From assembly GCA_025766275.1 (NCBI GenBank), contig JAFKAC010000006.1:1798001-1862000 (forward strand): a DNA stretch of 64,000 nucleotides, given 5' to 3'. Shown piece after piece: positions 20,645 to 32,449 of this stretch; within the stretch, counting starts at the first letter, position 1; each line of letters starts with the position of its first letter. A program made the translations under genes and the position numbers. Under the pieces are notes generated by a model. That model had not been told where the DNA came from and ran no database searches. It saw only the letters and a program-made list of their open reading frames with translations. The stretch comes from Lactarius indigo (lineage: Eukaryota > Basidiomycota > Agaricomycetes > Russulales > Russulaceae).

Positions 20645-20919
20645 CTCCAACGATATTTTCTGTCTTCTCGTTCTCAAGACTCCTTGTGGTTTGCAAGTTC
20701 CGATCTGAAGAGAAAAGATACGGTGGCATTACGACAAAGACAAAAACAAGAAAGAAAACTCCGGGATCTTCCAGACCCCGATAAAACACTTCATCGTTCC
20801 ACTCCCATCCAAAAACCAAAAATAGCCTCTGATTGGTCATGCTACTGTCCCAGAATTGTGGCGACTCTATTTCTCATTTCAGTTGTGACCGGAGTCACAA
20901 GAAACTACCGATGGGGTAA

Positions 20920-21215
20920 TGTTGTGAACCGAATGAGTCAGCGAGACTCATCGGGGTCTTGTGACCTCCCCATATTATGAAAGCAACGCGCAAGCCTGTA
21001 TATTGCAGGTATTCCAAGATCGTTTCCTACTGAATGTCTCAGATGTATTCTTGTAAGATAGGAGTAGGCCACGTCAGCGTGACGTGCAAGCGTGTAGTCC
21101 AAATGTATTTAAACCAGCGAGTTTGCGACAGGAATCACAGAATTCTCTCGCCCATCATTCCCTATCGTTACAAATCGCTTAGTCAAGAAGTCACACGGAA
21201 GTGGGCGACATCACA
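20920..21215 (+). repeat. 3' LTR of element 3 (about 295 bp)
   Basis: Starts at TGTTGTGAACC (20920) or TGTGAACC (20923) after GATGGGGTAA and ends at GACATCACA (21215). TGTGA/TCACA form a perfect terminal inverted pair, which favours 20923. TATTTAAA lies at about 21107-21114. The sequence after it (ATTTGGAAAGATTAGG) aligns to ankyrin coding sequence of the two NLR genes downstream. Confidence 0.75.
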
Positions 21216-21670
21216 ATTTGGAAAGATTAGGATCGTACGCTTCCTCGTTGGGCGTGGAGCGGATGTGAATTCGATGACCGACGATCTCCGGACTCCACTA
21301 CACCTAGTATCGGAATGCGTAAGCCCCGTGAATCATCCTTTGTAGAGCCGATATTAACACCGTGTGGTAGCCTGATTATAGTTCTATGTCCCACAAGGAA
21401 ATAATACGTGCAAAACGCAAAGTTATCCACTTCCTTATCACCCACGGTGCGAATGTAGGTGCCAGGGACAGCCAGAGCCAGACTCCATTCGGTCTAGCGC
21501 TCGCAGGTGGATACTACGAAACTGCACAGTTCTTACTGGAGCACTGTCGCATGACCAAGGGAGATAGCAACGACGAGCCCCCTCAGGCTGGTCTATTCGG
21601 AGACGTCATACCTTACCTCAGTTCGCCCAGTTCCTCGCATATTACTGGATCACCGGAGACTACAGATTAG
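21216..21670 (+). pseudogene. 3' remnant of a third Goodbye-NACHT-ankyrin gene, cut by element 3
   Basis: Begins mid-ankyrin at the LTR junction and encodes RIVRFLVGRGADVNS, then an intron with donor GTAAGC at 21319 and acceptor at 21370, then a last exon to TAG 21670 (KVIHFLITHGANVGARDS...). It lines up with the last ankyrin repeats, the last intron and the C-terminal tail of the complete genes ending at 29130 and 40166. The 5' part must lie left of the retrotransposon nest. This dates the nest as later than at least one duplication of the NLR gene. Confidence 0.85.
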
Positions 21671-24411
21671 ATGATATATAAAGCACCCCAGCTGTATGTC
21701 GTTAAGAAAAAAACCACTCGAGCTATAGACTGATCTTTCGGTTTCCCTTGTCCAAATGGTCCGTCCGTGAGTGCTGGCCGCACTGTCGCTCGATTCCGAT
21801 GCCGTACGAGCAACGGCACACAAATTCATCACCCAGAGAGGCTGTGTAATAACAGGCGCGTATAAGGTCAGCACAGATAGAGACGAGTGACGTACCATCA
21901 ATTCATGTGCTACTCTTTTGAACCCACACTCTCTCATATCTTTTGCATGAGCTCTAGAGGGAGGACGCTATGAAAATGCGAAGATACAGTATGTCTAGGA
22001 TCAACCCATTGCAATAAAATCACCGCGATCGACAACTATACAAAGGGAGTCCAAGGCATAAATGAAAACTGCCAATTTTCCTAGAAAATGAAACGGACTT
22101 GGGAGATGCGTCAAAAGGACGAATGCCAGGGACGGGAGGCGGGCTTTCCCGCAGCTTGTCGCACCGGGAATCGTCGCCGCCGGCCCGCACGGCCCGTCCT
22201 ACGTGTATATCAACGTGCTGACCCGCTGAGCACGACTACCTTCCCCTTGTTCCCCCACTGCTATTCCGATGCTGGCGCCTGTGGGGACTCATGTGTGCTG
22301 AGCAACAGACACTGTACAAGGTGGTAGATTGACCGCTGGTGCTGGTGGATCCTAATCAGCAAGGCGTTCATCGTGACAGGGTGCCTGATGGCGATTGAGC
22401 AGCTGGACCTGTATAGGGTAGAAGGATCGTGACGGAGGTGCCGCTCGGGCGTGCCGTGTTTCGTCGGGTGTACACCATGTTCAGTCATTTTGCGGAGGAA
22501 AAGTGGCCTGCGGGCGAGGAGTTGCTAGAGCTGCGCCGGCGGAAGCCACAGTTGCAGCAGGAGCCACACGCTGGGAGAGGAGTAGAAACAGCCACCCCGT
22601 AGATGATGAAAGATGGTAAAATTTGATCAAGTGATCTGTGGGACTTGTTGTTTGAAGGGGTCAAAAGACTACTCACCCGTAGGGACGGTACTACGTTACC
22701 GAGCATGATGGCATATGGGTTACGGTATTCGTGAGGGACCTCTTCACTGTAAGTTATTCGGAGGCACAGAAGTGTAGACATTAAGCTGTAACACAAGCGT
22801 AGGCATCAAACTACTCAACAAGGGGTGAGGCATGCTGATAGGCAATAGAACGTACCAGACGTATCAGAAACATGTTTTGATTCCTCACTGTCACTACCCC
22901 CCGTCCTCACCGTCTGCTACCTCGAACCCTTGCAAAGCCTTCTTTTCTCCGAACAAGGATGAATGTTAGAAGGGTTCGCTGGTAGATAGGGCCGTACGCG
23001 TGGTCTAGATCACATGAGTACGGGGAGGCGATAAACAACTTGAAGACGAGTAGTATGAGGGCAGAGAGGAAGTGTGTCGATATGCCAACCACGTAGAGCA
23101 CGGAAGACACGGAGGAACCTCCCGAAGCCTCGAAGGGTGGGGATAGGTTGCGCTACCAAAAGTGGTTTCTATTTCCGTGTGCTGGACTATTCAAGTTATT
23201 TACTGTAAGCCTTGCGGGACGGCCCACGGGTATCGGGGAAAGATTGTACTGTAGCGTTGTCGTAATGCGAGGTATGGACAAAGGCGGGAGAAATAGCCCG
23301 CATGTGCGGCGCCTGTTTCGTCTCTGCCATGACTCAGTTCGTCCTCGATGTCGAGAGTGAACGTATGAACGTTTACAGCACGAAAACAGTCTTTGACGAA
23401 GCCGTGGAATACTCGGTGTACTCGGTGTTCTGTTCTCCGACCACCTCTTGCTCGTCGCTCTCTATTTGATTGACACAGACTGCATGTGCGGCTGTGCCCA
23501 TCCTCTTCCTCTAGCGAATAAAGCTGAGGTCATCGACAGTGATCAAGTCTGCTCCGGCGTGGGGTCCACATCACTTTTCTGTCCTCAGAACGACAGATTC
23601 CTACACCATATTTCTGAGTCTGCGTCGCTCCTGCTCCATTCCACACTTCTGCACGTACCCGGCCTCCGCACATGCCGTGCTGATATTGCAGTCCCGGTTG
23701 ACGGTACGCCGACATATCCCATACTCTACATCTCTTTTCCCAACTCTTTCATTGCGGAACGCTTGTCGAAGTGCGTCGTGCGTAAGACGGGAAAAGACGA
23801 ATTCGTGGCCTTCCTCACGCAACAGAACCAGACGCGTAGAGAGACATATTGAGGATAACGACACTGCTAGTGTATACTAGTGGTATGGCGGCGTGCCTGA
23901 GGAGCGCATCCCTCCAATATCACTGCCGCCATGACCAAGGACATCCGCGGGACGTGAATATCATCGAAGTACGAATTTTAAATGTTTGTATCCTCAGACT
24001 CGGGTTCAACGCCATTTCCCCCTCGATTTTACGGTGCCTTCTCCGGATCTACTTTCGGCAGCCTCCTTTTGGGGTTCAGAGGTCGTCGCCTAGTACCAAA
24101 TATTTGTCGACATATATCTACTCGTATCGTGATAGTACTTTCCTGTGTTCATACGATATGTTAGATATACAGTATGGCAGTGATGAGTGACGCGAGTGAC
24201 GGGGCGGCGTCGAGGCTGAGCTGAGCGCTTAGGCCCTGGTACCATTGGCGGCGCGGCATGTCCATACACGCTTATCAGCTGTACTTGGCCTGTGTCCTGC
24301 ATCCCGTAGCCCCACCTTCTCCCATTCTCTTGTTCTCCCTATCCTCTCGCTTGAGCTTTCTATTCTTCCAAGACCGTCTTCAGGCCACTTCCAGCTATCC
24401 TGTCTTCCGTC
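21671..24411. repeat. NLR 3' flank, copy A: duplicated, decayed sequence without an intact gene
   Basis: No intact ORF that I trust. Blocks shared in order with copies B (29131-31650) and C (40167-42060): a CTCTAGAGGGAGGA block; a GC-rich block at about 22130-22590; the block GCATCAAACTACTCAAC near 22803; and a block read on the minus strand as a hydrophobic segment (HFLSALILLVFKLFIASP, about 23010-23080). Copy A ends directly at the promoter of the next NLR gene with no MFS gene between. Confidence 0.6.
24270..24295 (+). promoter_or_regulatory. Conserved promoter block upstream of NLR gene B
   Basis: TATCAGCTGTACTTGGCC is identical in front of both complete NLR genes: near 24276 (about 140 bases before ATG 24412) and near 35169 (about 90 bases before ATG 35257), while the sequence around it has diverged. 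It contains the palindrome CAGCTG. A shared regulatory site or start region is likely; the factor is unknown. Confidence 0.5.
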
Positions 24412-27400
24412 ATGAGTACAATGAGCGGTGGCCCGCCCGCCGTCTCCTCAACCACAGACACCTTGACCTTCAAAGCCGTCTTCGACAATGCCTTGAAAGA
24501 GTATGAGAACAAAACTGGCACAAATCTCACCATCCATCCGCTTGCTGACAAGCTGCAAACATGCGACTCACCCGATGCCGTCCTAACTGTGCTTCAAGAA
24601 CATGTACGGGCGTACGAAGAGTCTCGTAATGGAGATCAAAGATTGACCAAGTTACTCGACCCAACCATCCATATTCTATATCTATTTTCCGCCGCACTCG
24701 GTGAAGGTGTTGGTTTGGTGAGTTCAATCCTTACCCCGCAGCAGTGACCTAATAACGTTGAATCTCCAGGCGTTCGGTCCAGCAAAAGTTATTTTCGCTG
24801 GATTTTCTGTCCTCCTTTCCGTGTGTATCATTCCGAAATCCTTGATGCGACCCCCCTCATCTAAGTTTTTCAGACGGCCAAGGCTTCCAAGGCTGGCCAC
24901 AATGCCCTCGTCGACCTCTTTGAGCGCGTCGGCTCCTTCCTCAAACGCCTCAAGATCTATTCTGAGATTCCGCTCACCACAGAAATAAATGAAGTTTTCG
25001 GGAAGATCATGGTTGAGGTCCTTTCGATCCTTGCGCTTTCGACGAAGGAGATGGAACGCGGACGAACCAGTGAGTCTTTGTTTCATGGGATGCTTTCATG
25101 AGACGCATCGGACTCACGATGACATAGGGAGATTCTTACATAGGTTGCTTGGGGGGACAGATATCGAGGACGCCTTACAGAGATTGGACAAACTCACGCA
25201 GGAGGAGGCTCGGATGATTATGGCGCAAGTATTGAAGTTCACTCACGACCTCATGAGCGGTGAGAACGCGCACCCGACCTAGCATTTGATTCACACTGAT
25301 CCTCTCTTTATCCGGTTACCTTTTCCTTCAGCTACAAACGAACAAAATCGTTCGTCGTTTCAACATTTTCGTTGTTTATCAATAAGGATAACCTCCCGAT
25401 TTGATAGGAGATCAATCGCGTGAGAAATATCGAGGGTGGCTATCCCCTCCAAATCCGTCTGTAAACCACAACGTCGCATGCGAGTTCCACCAGGGTGGAA
25501 CAACGGCGTGGCTCCTTCCGAACGACTCTTTTAAAGAATGGCAAAAGAATGGTTCCTTATTATGGATTCACGGAAAGCGTATGTCTTCCTCCATGATTCG
25601 TGTCCGTGTCGTCACCGTCCTGACCACTTTCCGGAAACGGGTAGCGGGATCGGGAAAGAGCATAGTCTGGTTCGTGCTAGGCAAAATTGTCCGTGTTTGG
25701 GGATGCTCACGTGATGTCGACCAGCTCCACGATCATCGAGGACATCAAACGTATGCAGGACGAGAAACCAGCTCTGATGGCGTACTACTATTTTGACTTC
25801 CGGGATACCGCAAAAAAGGACGCCCGTGGACTTCTCTGCTCGCTACTTATCCAGCTTTCTTACAAATCCAACCGCCTTTGTGATACGCTTTCTCATTTAT
25901 TTTCTAAACACGACCATGGGTCGCAGCAACCCAGTTACGGCGCTTTAGTCGGTTGTCTAAAGGACATGCTCAAACAACTCGGACGGGCCCCACTGTATAT
26001 TATCCTCGATGCGCTCGATGAATGTCCGCATGGTGTCGGGACTCCGTCTCCTCGCGAGGGCGTCCTTGAACTAGTCAAGGAGCTTGTCAATTTGCGCTAC
26101 CCAAATGTATACATCTGTGTTACAAGCCGCCCCGAGTCTGACATTCGAGCTGCTCTCGATCCCTTGGCACCTCACCGGATATCCATTCACGAGGAAGATG
26201 GTCAAAAGGAAGACATCGCAAACTACATCAACACTTTCGTTCGCTCAGACAAAGCAATGCAGAGGTGGAGGGCGGAGGATAAAGAACTTGTAATCAACAC
26301 GCTCTCAAAGAAGACCGACGGCATGTATGGCATCACCATTACCGCGCCTTGCCGCCGCCGCTTATGCTGTTATGTAGGTTCCGATGGGTGTATTGCCAAC
26401 TGGATGCTCTGCGTCGCTGCCTTCCCACAAACATTCAGCACGCTCTGAATAGGCTCCCGGAAACTCTAGATGGAACATACGAGCGCACACTATCGGACAT
26501 CCCTGAGGAGAAGTGGGAGCATGCCCATCGACTTTTCCAATGCTTGATTGCGTCCAACCGCCCTCTCCGTGTCGAAGAACTTGCAGAGGTTCTTGCAATT
26601 GAGTTTGGCGCGGAAGGGACTACAAATCTTGAGATGGGATGGCGCCTTGAAGAAGCGGAAGAAGCGGTTCTGTCCACGTGCTCGACTCTCATTATGGTGG
26701 TCGATAATGTTGACTATAATTACGACTACGGCAACAACAATGGATCGCGAATTGTCCAATTTTCACACTTTTCTGTTCAAGAATTCTTGACATCGAGTCG
26801 CCTCAGCAGTTCACGACCGAATATCTCTCGTTACCATGTTCTCTTTGGACCCTCCCATTTGATCCTCGCACGGGCTTGTCTCAGCGCTTTATTTCGGCTG
26901 GATGATAGTATTGACGAAGAAAACATTTTAAAATTTCCGTTGGCCATATATGCCGCCAATCACTGGCACATACACGCTGTGCAAGAGAATGTGAACTCGT
27001 GGATCCAAAATGACATTTGGCGTCTCTTCGACCTTAACAAACCACATTACGCGGCTTGGACCTGGATTTATAGCATGTCATATGGCGCAAATCAACAACA
27101 TATGTATACATCCCGGGTTCGTCCATCGCAACTTGTAGCATCCCCCCTATTCTGCGCGGCGAGATTTGGTCTCCGAGACTTGATTGTCGACCTGGTCGCG
27201 ATACGACCACAGGATATAAATGCCACCTATACCGGCGAAGGACCCCCCTTGTTATCGGCACTCGAATGCGGACATTTGGAGATTGCCAAGCTACTGATTG
27301 AGCATGGTGCCCGTGCGAGCATCTCAGATGCCGATCATTTCCTGAGACGCACACCGCTTAGCGAGATATCAGCCAAGGGACATCTTGAGCTCATAAAATT

Positions 27401-29130
27401 GTTACTCAAACACGGTGCACAAACCGAAGATCGTTGGACCGAAGCCAGCTCTGGGGCACTTGCTGCGGCTTTACGCAATGGCCAATTTGACATCGCAAGT
27501 TTCCTGCTGAATCACAACGTCGATATCAATGCGCAGGACCATGACGGCCAGACCCCGCTACACCAGCTAACCAGACAATTCGTCGTTCATCTCAAGGGCG
27601 TACAGTGGTTACTCGAACACGATGCCGATGTAAATGCGCGGAACAAGCATGATAAAACTCCGTTGATGGTGGCATCGCGGTATCAACTCCAGAAATTGCA
27701 GCTTTCACCAGAGCTGAGAGCGAACGTGACGGCACAGGACCAAAGTTGGAGATCGTCATATAGCAGAGACATGTTGGAAGTCATTCGGCTGCTCCTTTAC
27801 CATGGCGCCGATACGGGGGCCAAAGACGAGCTTGGTATGACTCCATTACATGAGGCGGCCTCATCAGGTGAAAGCACGGAGGTGGTGAAGTTGCTGATCA
27901 AGCATGGTGCGGATGTAAACTCGAAGACAGACGATCTCGAGACACCATTGCACCTAGCATCGCTCAGTGGAAGCCTCGGAATTGTACAGCTCCTCGTCGA
28001 GCATGGAGCAGACATAAGCGCCATGACAAAGAAGCGCGATACCGTTCTGCACATGGCATCACAATCGCAAAACCTCGAAGTTGCACGGTTCTTCGTCGAG
28101 CGTGGAGCAGATGTGAATGCGAAGGCAGAGGGCCTCTGGACTCCTTTACACTTGGCTGCGGAATACAGCAATCACAAACTTGTCCACTTCCTGGTTGAGT
28201 GCGGAGCAGATGTGAATGCGAAGACAAAGGATCTCCGGACTCCATTGCACGCGGCCTCGTCACGCGAAAACCACGAATTTGTGCGCCTCTTAGTAGAGCG
28301 TGGTGCAGACATCAACGCCGAAACAGAGGATCGTGAGACCCCGCTTCACGTGGCATCAAGATGGGGAACCGTGGAACTTGTACATTTCCTCGTTGAGCAT
28401 GGATCTAACATCGAAGCTGAGACAGAGAAGCGCAAGACCCCGCTGCACTTCGCATCGGAAAGTGGAAAGGTTGAACTCATGCAGTTCCTCATCGATCACG
28501 GAGTAGATGTGAACGCGAAGACGGAGGATCTCCAAACTCCGTTACATCTGGCATCCCAATATAGGCACCTCGGTGCTGTGGAGTTCCTCGTCGAGCATGG
28601 AGCAGACATAAGTGCCCGGACAAAGAGCTGTCAAACTCCGTTGCACGTGGCCGCGCAATGTGTAAATATCAGGGTCGCACGCTTCCTTGTTGGGCGTGGC
28701 GCGGATGTGAATTCGAGGACCGACGATCTCCAAACGCCACTACACCTGGTATCGGAATACGTAAGTCCCAAACATGTATCATGACCCATCCTTCGATTTT
28801 AACACCACGTGGTAGCCAGATTATGGTGCCCCGAATACGTACGACTTGGACGAGGAATTAATTCGCACAAAACGCGAAGTTATCCACCTCCTCGTTACTC
28901 ATGGCGCAAATGTAGGTGCCAGGGACAGCCAGAGCCAGACTCCGTTTGGTCTAGCGCTGGCGAGTGGACGCTACGAAACCGCACAGTTCTTACTGGAGCA
29001 ATGGCACTTAACCAAGGGAGATGGCGACGACTGTATTCCTGAGCCCCCTGGTCAATTCGGAGACGTCACATCTCGCCCCAGTACGCCCAGATCTTCGCCT
29101 ATCACCGGGTCACCGGAAAGTACTGATTAA
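24412..29130 (+). CDS. NLR-like protein B: Goodbye domain, NACHT ATPase, about 15 ankyrin repeats
   Basis: About ten exons (24412-24717, 24770-24820, 24874-25069, 25128-25259, 25332-about 25370, 25408-25578, 25645-25669, 25725-26324, 26378-28760, 28816-29130). The N-terminal 200 residues match the fungal STAND Goodbye domain (HPLADKLQTCDSPDAVL, LGEGVGL, DIEDALQRLDKLTQEEARM). A linker (GWLSPPNPSVNHN) leads to the NACHT domain: Walker A GKPGSGKS encoded by a 25-nt exon, Walker B LYIILDALDECP, sensor TSRPESDIR. After a helical region (FRWVYCQLDALRRC; VQFSHFSVQEFLTSSRLS) come about 15 ankyrin repeats and an acidic tail. Such proteins are cytoplasmic STAND receptors: ligand binding at the repeats is thought to open the NACHT domain for assembly. 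The ligand is unknown. The model looks intact. Confidence 0.9.
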
Positions 29131-31650
29131 AAGTTAGATGATATGTGAAGTACCCTGGCCGTAGTCGTTAGGCAAAAACCAGTCGAGCTTTACCGTAGGC
29201 TGGTCTTTCGGTTCTCCTGTACCAGTGTTTAGTCGTGCTGTTACCCGATTCCGACGCCGTACGAGCCAATTCGTCACCGGAGAGGTTGCGTAATAACAGG
29301 CGCGGATCAAGATTAGATAGGGACGAGTGCCGTACTACCATCAATTCACGCGTATTGCTTCGTGCTACATTTTCGAACTTCTAGAGGGAGGATGCTACGA
29401 AAATGCAAAGATACAGCAGGTCGAATGACAACCTACTGTGATAACATTACCGCGGTCGATAACAAAGAAAGAGAGACCAATGCTCTAATGACAAATCCCA
29501 AATTTCCCGGAAGATGAGAATGGAAGTCTCCGATTGCTACTCTGAAGTCCGAAATGCGTTCGCTCAGCCAGAGCAGAGCAACTTCCGCTTCATTTTGATA
29601 TTGTCGCGACCACACCCGACATAAATGCGTGAACGTGTGAACACTCGACCACCATCACATCGTATAAAAATGGGGCACCCACTTACAAGGCCAATTTTCC
29701 CCCCTCTCCTGTCTGTACCCAGCCAGCTCAGCCATACTTCTCCCCGCTTGTACCACACACTCAACACTCACACTTTACATACTCGCGATGCGCTCTCAAA
29801 TCACCACCCGCAATTATGGAGCAAAAACGTTTCCCCGCCAAAGCGCCGTCCGTCTGCCCGCTCAGGCTCAAACTAGACGTCTTCACAGGAGGCGGTCCCT
29901 TCCCGCGGCTCTTTTGCCGGGAATCCTTGACGACTTCGCGCGGCTGAGCTCGCACAATGCGTCCTACACGCACATCGGCCGCACACACGTGCTGACCCGC
30001 TCCACGAGCGCGCGCCTCTACGCCTCTACCCGCTCCGCCATCAACAGCCTCACCGTTGCGGCTCCGGTATTCGCGCTGGCGTAGACTCTTGTTCAGGGAG
30101 CGACATACGCTGTGCAAGGTAGTGGTGCGGGTGGGTCCTGGTCAGCGAGGCATTCGTCCTTGCATTCGTCGTGACAGCGTGTCTGATGATTAGGACTTGC
30201 ACGTGACGTAGCAACTCGTGACGAGGGTGGCGCCGTGTTCCGCCAGGTCCTGTATGCCCATCTACACACCCGCATCGGCGAACCAGTATGTGATAGGGAT
30301 TGTGGGATATTTATCCGAGCCCGGCGGACATAGCGGGTTGCATACGAAAATACCGTTCCAATGCAGACCTTGAACAGGCCAACGATTGGGGGTACGACCT
30401 GAACCACCCACACGAAGAGGCGCGAACCTCGACATCCAGTACGCTGAGGCTATGGCACATCCGTGTCCGACCCCTCACATCTTCTACAGCACCAGCCAAG
30501 GGCCATCGGGTACAGAAGACTAGTTCGTCTCCTAGCTCGAATACATCCCCAGCAAGGCGGACATCCCTCAGACGATCACTACGCCCTGGTTGAATTGCAG
30601 AGGCCTCCATGCTCTCTTCGACAAGAAAAGTTGCTCGAGCCCAGGCTAGATTCGCCGCCATCAATGGTCGTGATCCAACCAGGTTTGTTGCCTCTTCACT
30701 ATGGACGTTAGATGACCAGGATGTTGGACATGTGATCCTTCGACACACAGCAGGAGATATTTCATAGTTGATGTTTCCAAACCCAACAAACTAACTTCTC
30801 GAGACAATATATCCAGACATACTGGTCAGTTACAAACTCGCCAAAAGGTCGAAACCGGCAACCGAAGATCAATGCCAAAGATACTCGATCTCTTTCTCAA
30901 TCTCAATTATAGTCTGACTCGTTACGTTTTCAGCTGGCGCATGGGGTGCGGACGCATGACGCATCCCATAAATCTATATCTTCCCCAATCCCGGGAGCGG
31001 TGAGCCCTCATATTGAGATGTAAATTTATACCCACAAGATATCAGAGTGACCACACGCAGCAACGACGAGCATAATACCGTGCCGACTTTTATCTTCCGA
31101 CCCTATCCATAGAGCAGTAGCTAGTAGCCAGCTGAGGAAAAGTTGCCAGTGAAACCTATATTACCGCACCTGGTCCGTCAATGACACAACTCTCCACGAC
31201 CTGGCAACATGCCACCTTGCAAGGCAGGTATTATAATGGATCTAGTGATACCTCCGACCCACCAAGTGGTATCGCACGGAGGTCGAAGGAAACTGATCCA
31301 TCTGGTCATAAACAAGCTTGAGCGGTCAATGTTGGTCAACGTTCAACAGGGTGTCATGTATTTATCTAATTCTCTTGGCTCCTGCATCGAAGTGGTTATT
31401 AGGGAGCGCAGAACTGTAAGCTGCTGTGAGCACTGAACATACTGTAACATAAGCATGGGCATCAAACTACTCAACACGTGAGGAAGGACAAAAAGCACGT
31501 ATCAGACGTATCAGAAACACGTTTTAGTTTTCTGTAGACCGATAGAACATTTCTTTTGAAACCTTCTTTCCTTTGAACAAGAGTGAACGCTAGAAGGCCC
31601 AGGGATGGCTAGTTTTAGTAGATAGGGTCGTCAGCGTGACCACGGTCGCG
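29131..31650. repeat. NLR 3' flank, copy B: duplicated, decayed sequence
   Basis: Counterpart of 21671-23120 and 40167-42060. The same blocks recur: CTAGAGGGAGGATGCTACG near 29382, the GC-rich block near 29890-30230, and GCATCAAACTACTCAAC near 31459. In the GC-rich block the minus strand reads protein-like residues shared with copy C (ARARGAGQHV..., then RGKGPPP) but with breaks, so it seems to be a gene relic. A peptidase remnant sits at about 30390-30600. No intact gene seen. Confidence 0.6.
30390..30600 (+). pseudogene. Remnant of an S53 (sedolisin / tripeptidyl-peptidase-like) protease
   Basis: Reads ANLDIQYAEAMAHP, then PTPHIFYSTSQGPSGTED, two TAG stops where the family has Trp, then LEYIPSKADIPQTITT. 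These are the signature segments around the catalytic Asp of fungal S53 peptidases. A one-base shift separates the preceding GYDLNHPHEEA from it. Nothing else of the gene was recognised in the other two flank copies. It is clearly dead; it was presumably a secreted acid protease. Confidence 0.75.
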
Positions 31651-31904
31651 GGCAGAAGCCCAGCTAACTTACGTAAAATGGTCCGGTAAACTCTCACCCG
31701 GAAAGGAAGGTGTTCGTTCTCACCGCTGCTTTTTTCACGACATGATACAAGGGTACAGTCAACTAGTCTTTGTGCCTCAATTTTTGCAGAGCCGCTAGCT
31801 ACTTCTATGCTTGTATTTCAGCGGATATTGCAATGATAGAGCATAAAGTGGCAAGCTGCAAAATTTACAATTGAATTTGTTCTAATCGAACTCTTCAAAG
31901 CTTC

Positions 31905-32100
31905 AGTCGACATTGTGAGGCTACTTTTCGTGAGTTGGAAGTTCCTTTTCTCCTTTCACTGTGCACTCAATCGTCCCGTCACGTTCTCTTAGGTAAACTG
32001 TCTCGGGTGACTTCTGCGAATGGTTCATTCCGTAGATAACCTCCACTGACCAGTCGCTCAGTTCAGGAAGCACATCGGCAGCTACTAGACATTAAGAAAA
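31905..32100 (-). pseudogene. Conserved minus-strand coding relic upstream of MFS gene 1
   Basis: On the minus strand it reads SDWSVEVIYGMNHSQKSP, then YLRERDGTIE, then an acidic/basic run ending at a stop. A homologous stretch at about 45770-46080 upstream of MFS gene 3 reads SPYLKEPDGIIEIEYTEKE. Both have a potential 3' splice site in the same place and the same adjoining block (CATTTTCAG). I do not recognise the family. Probably the tail of a gene duplicated with the MFS unit and then degraded. Confidence 0.4.
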
Positions 32101-32449
32101 CCATAAGACAAACTGAAAATGGTGGCGTCATGGGGAACCCTCGTTATGAGGCTCAGTACTCAGCGTTCAGTGCTCAGATAGGAACCCCTATTCCTCTGGA
32201 GTGGCACGGTGGGGCGCAACATCATATTTGACGGAATACCTCAGCCAATTTATTAGGGATTCCGTCGGTACACCCTCCGTGTAGCACGCTTCTCACCCCG
32301 ATCTAGTGCTCCATGACGTGACTGTGGATTGATGGCCTCTGTGATCAACGCACATATAGCAGTCGACTGCGCCCGTAGACTTCAGCTTCAAGTTGTCAGA
32401 CACCCCACCTTCTCTGCTCTTGACGTCGCTTACTTCCGAAGTTACCACT

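Larger units (their letters stand above)
7191..21215 (+). mobile_element. Degenerate Ty3/gypsy retrotransposon, element 3, interrupted by element 2
   Basis: Left piece about 7191-7235: a primer-binding-like site (CGGTATTAGTGC, 9 of 12 matches to the usual initiator-tRNA-Met site TGGTATCAGAGC) and the gag start ATG at 7218, six codons before the insertion point. Right piece 15692-21215: rest of gag, pol with eight stop codons, polypurine-like GATGGGG and a 3' LTR. Removing element 2 plus one copy of CAGAG restores a continuous gag frame (E-P-N-T-E then V-P-A-G). The element lacks a chromodomain and is a different lineage from elements 1 and 2. Its right end abuts ankyrin coding sequence, so it inserted into an NLR-like gene. 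Confidence 0.85.

Noticed and set aside
30311..30748. 145-residue minus-strand ORF in the flank of NLR B
   Set aside because: It overlaps the plus-strand S53 peptidase relic in a region of broken coding sequence and lacks a convincing start or family.
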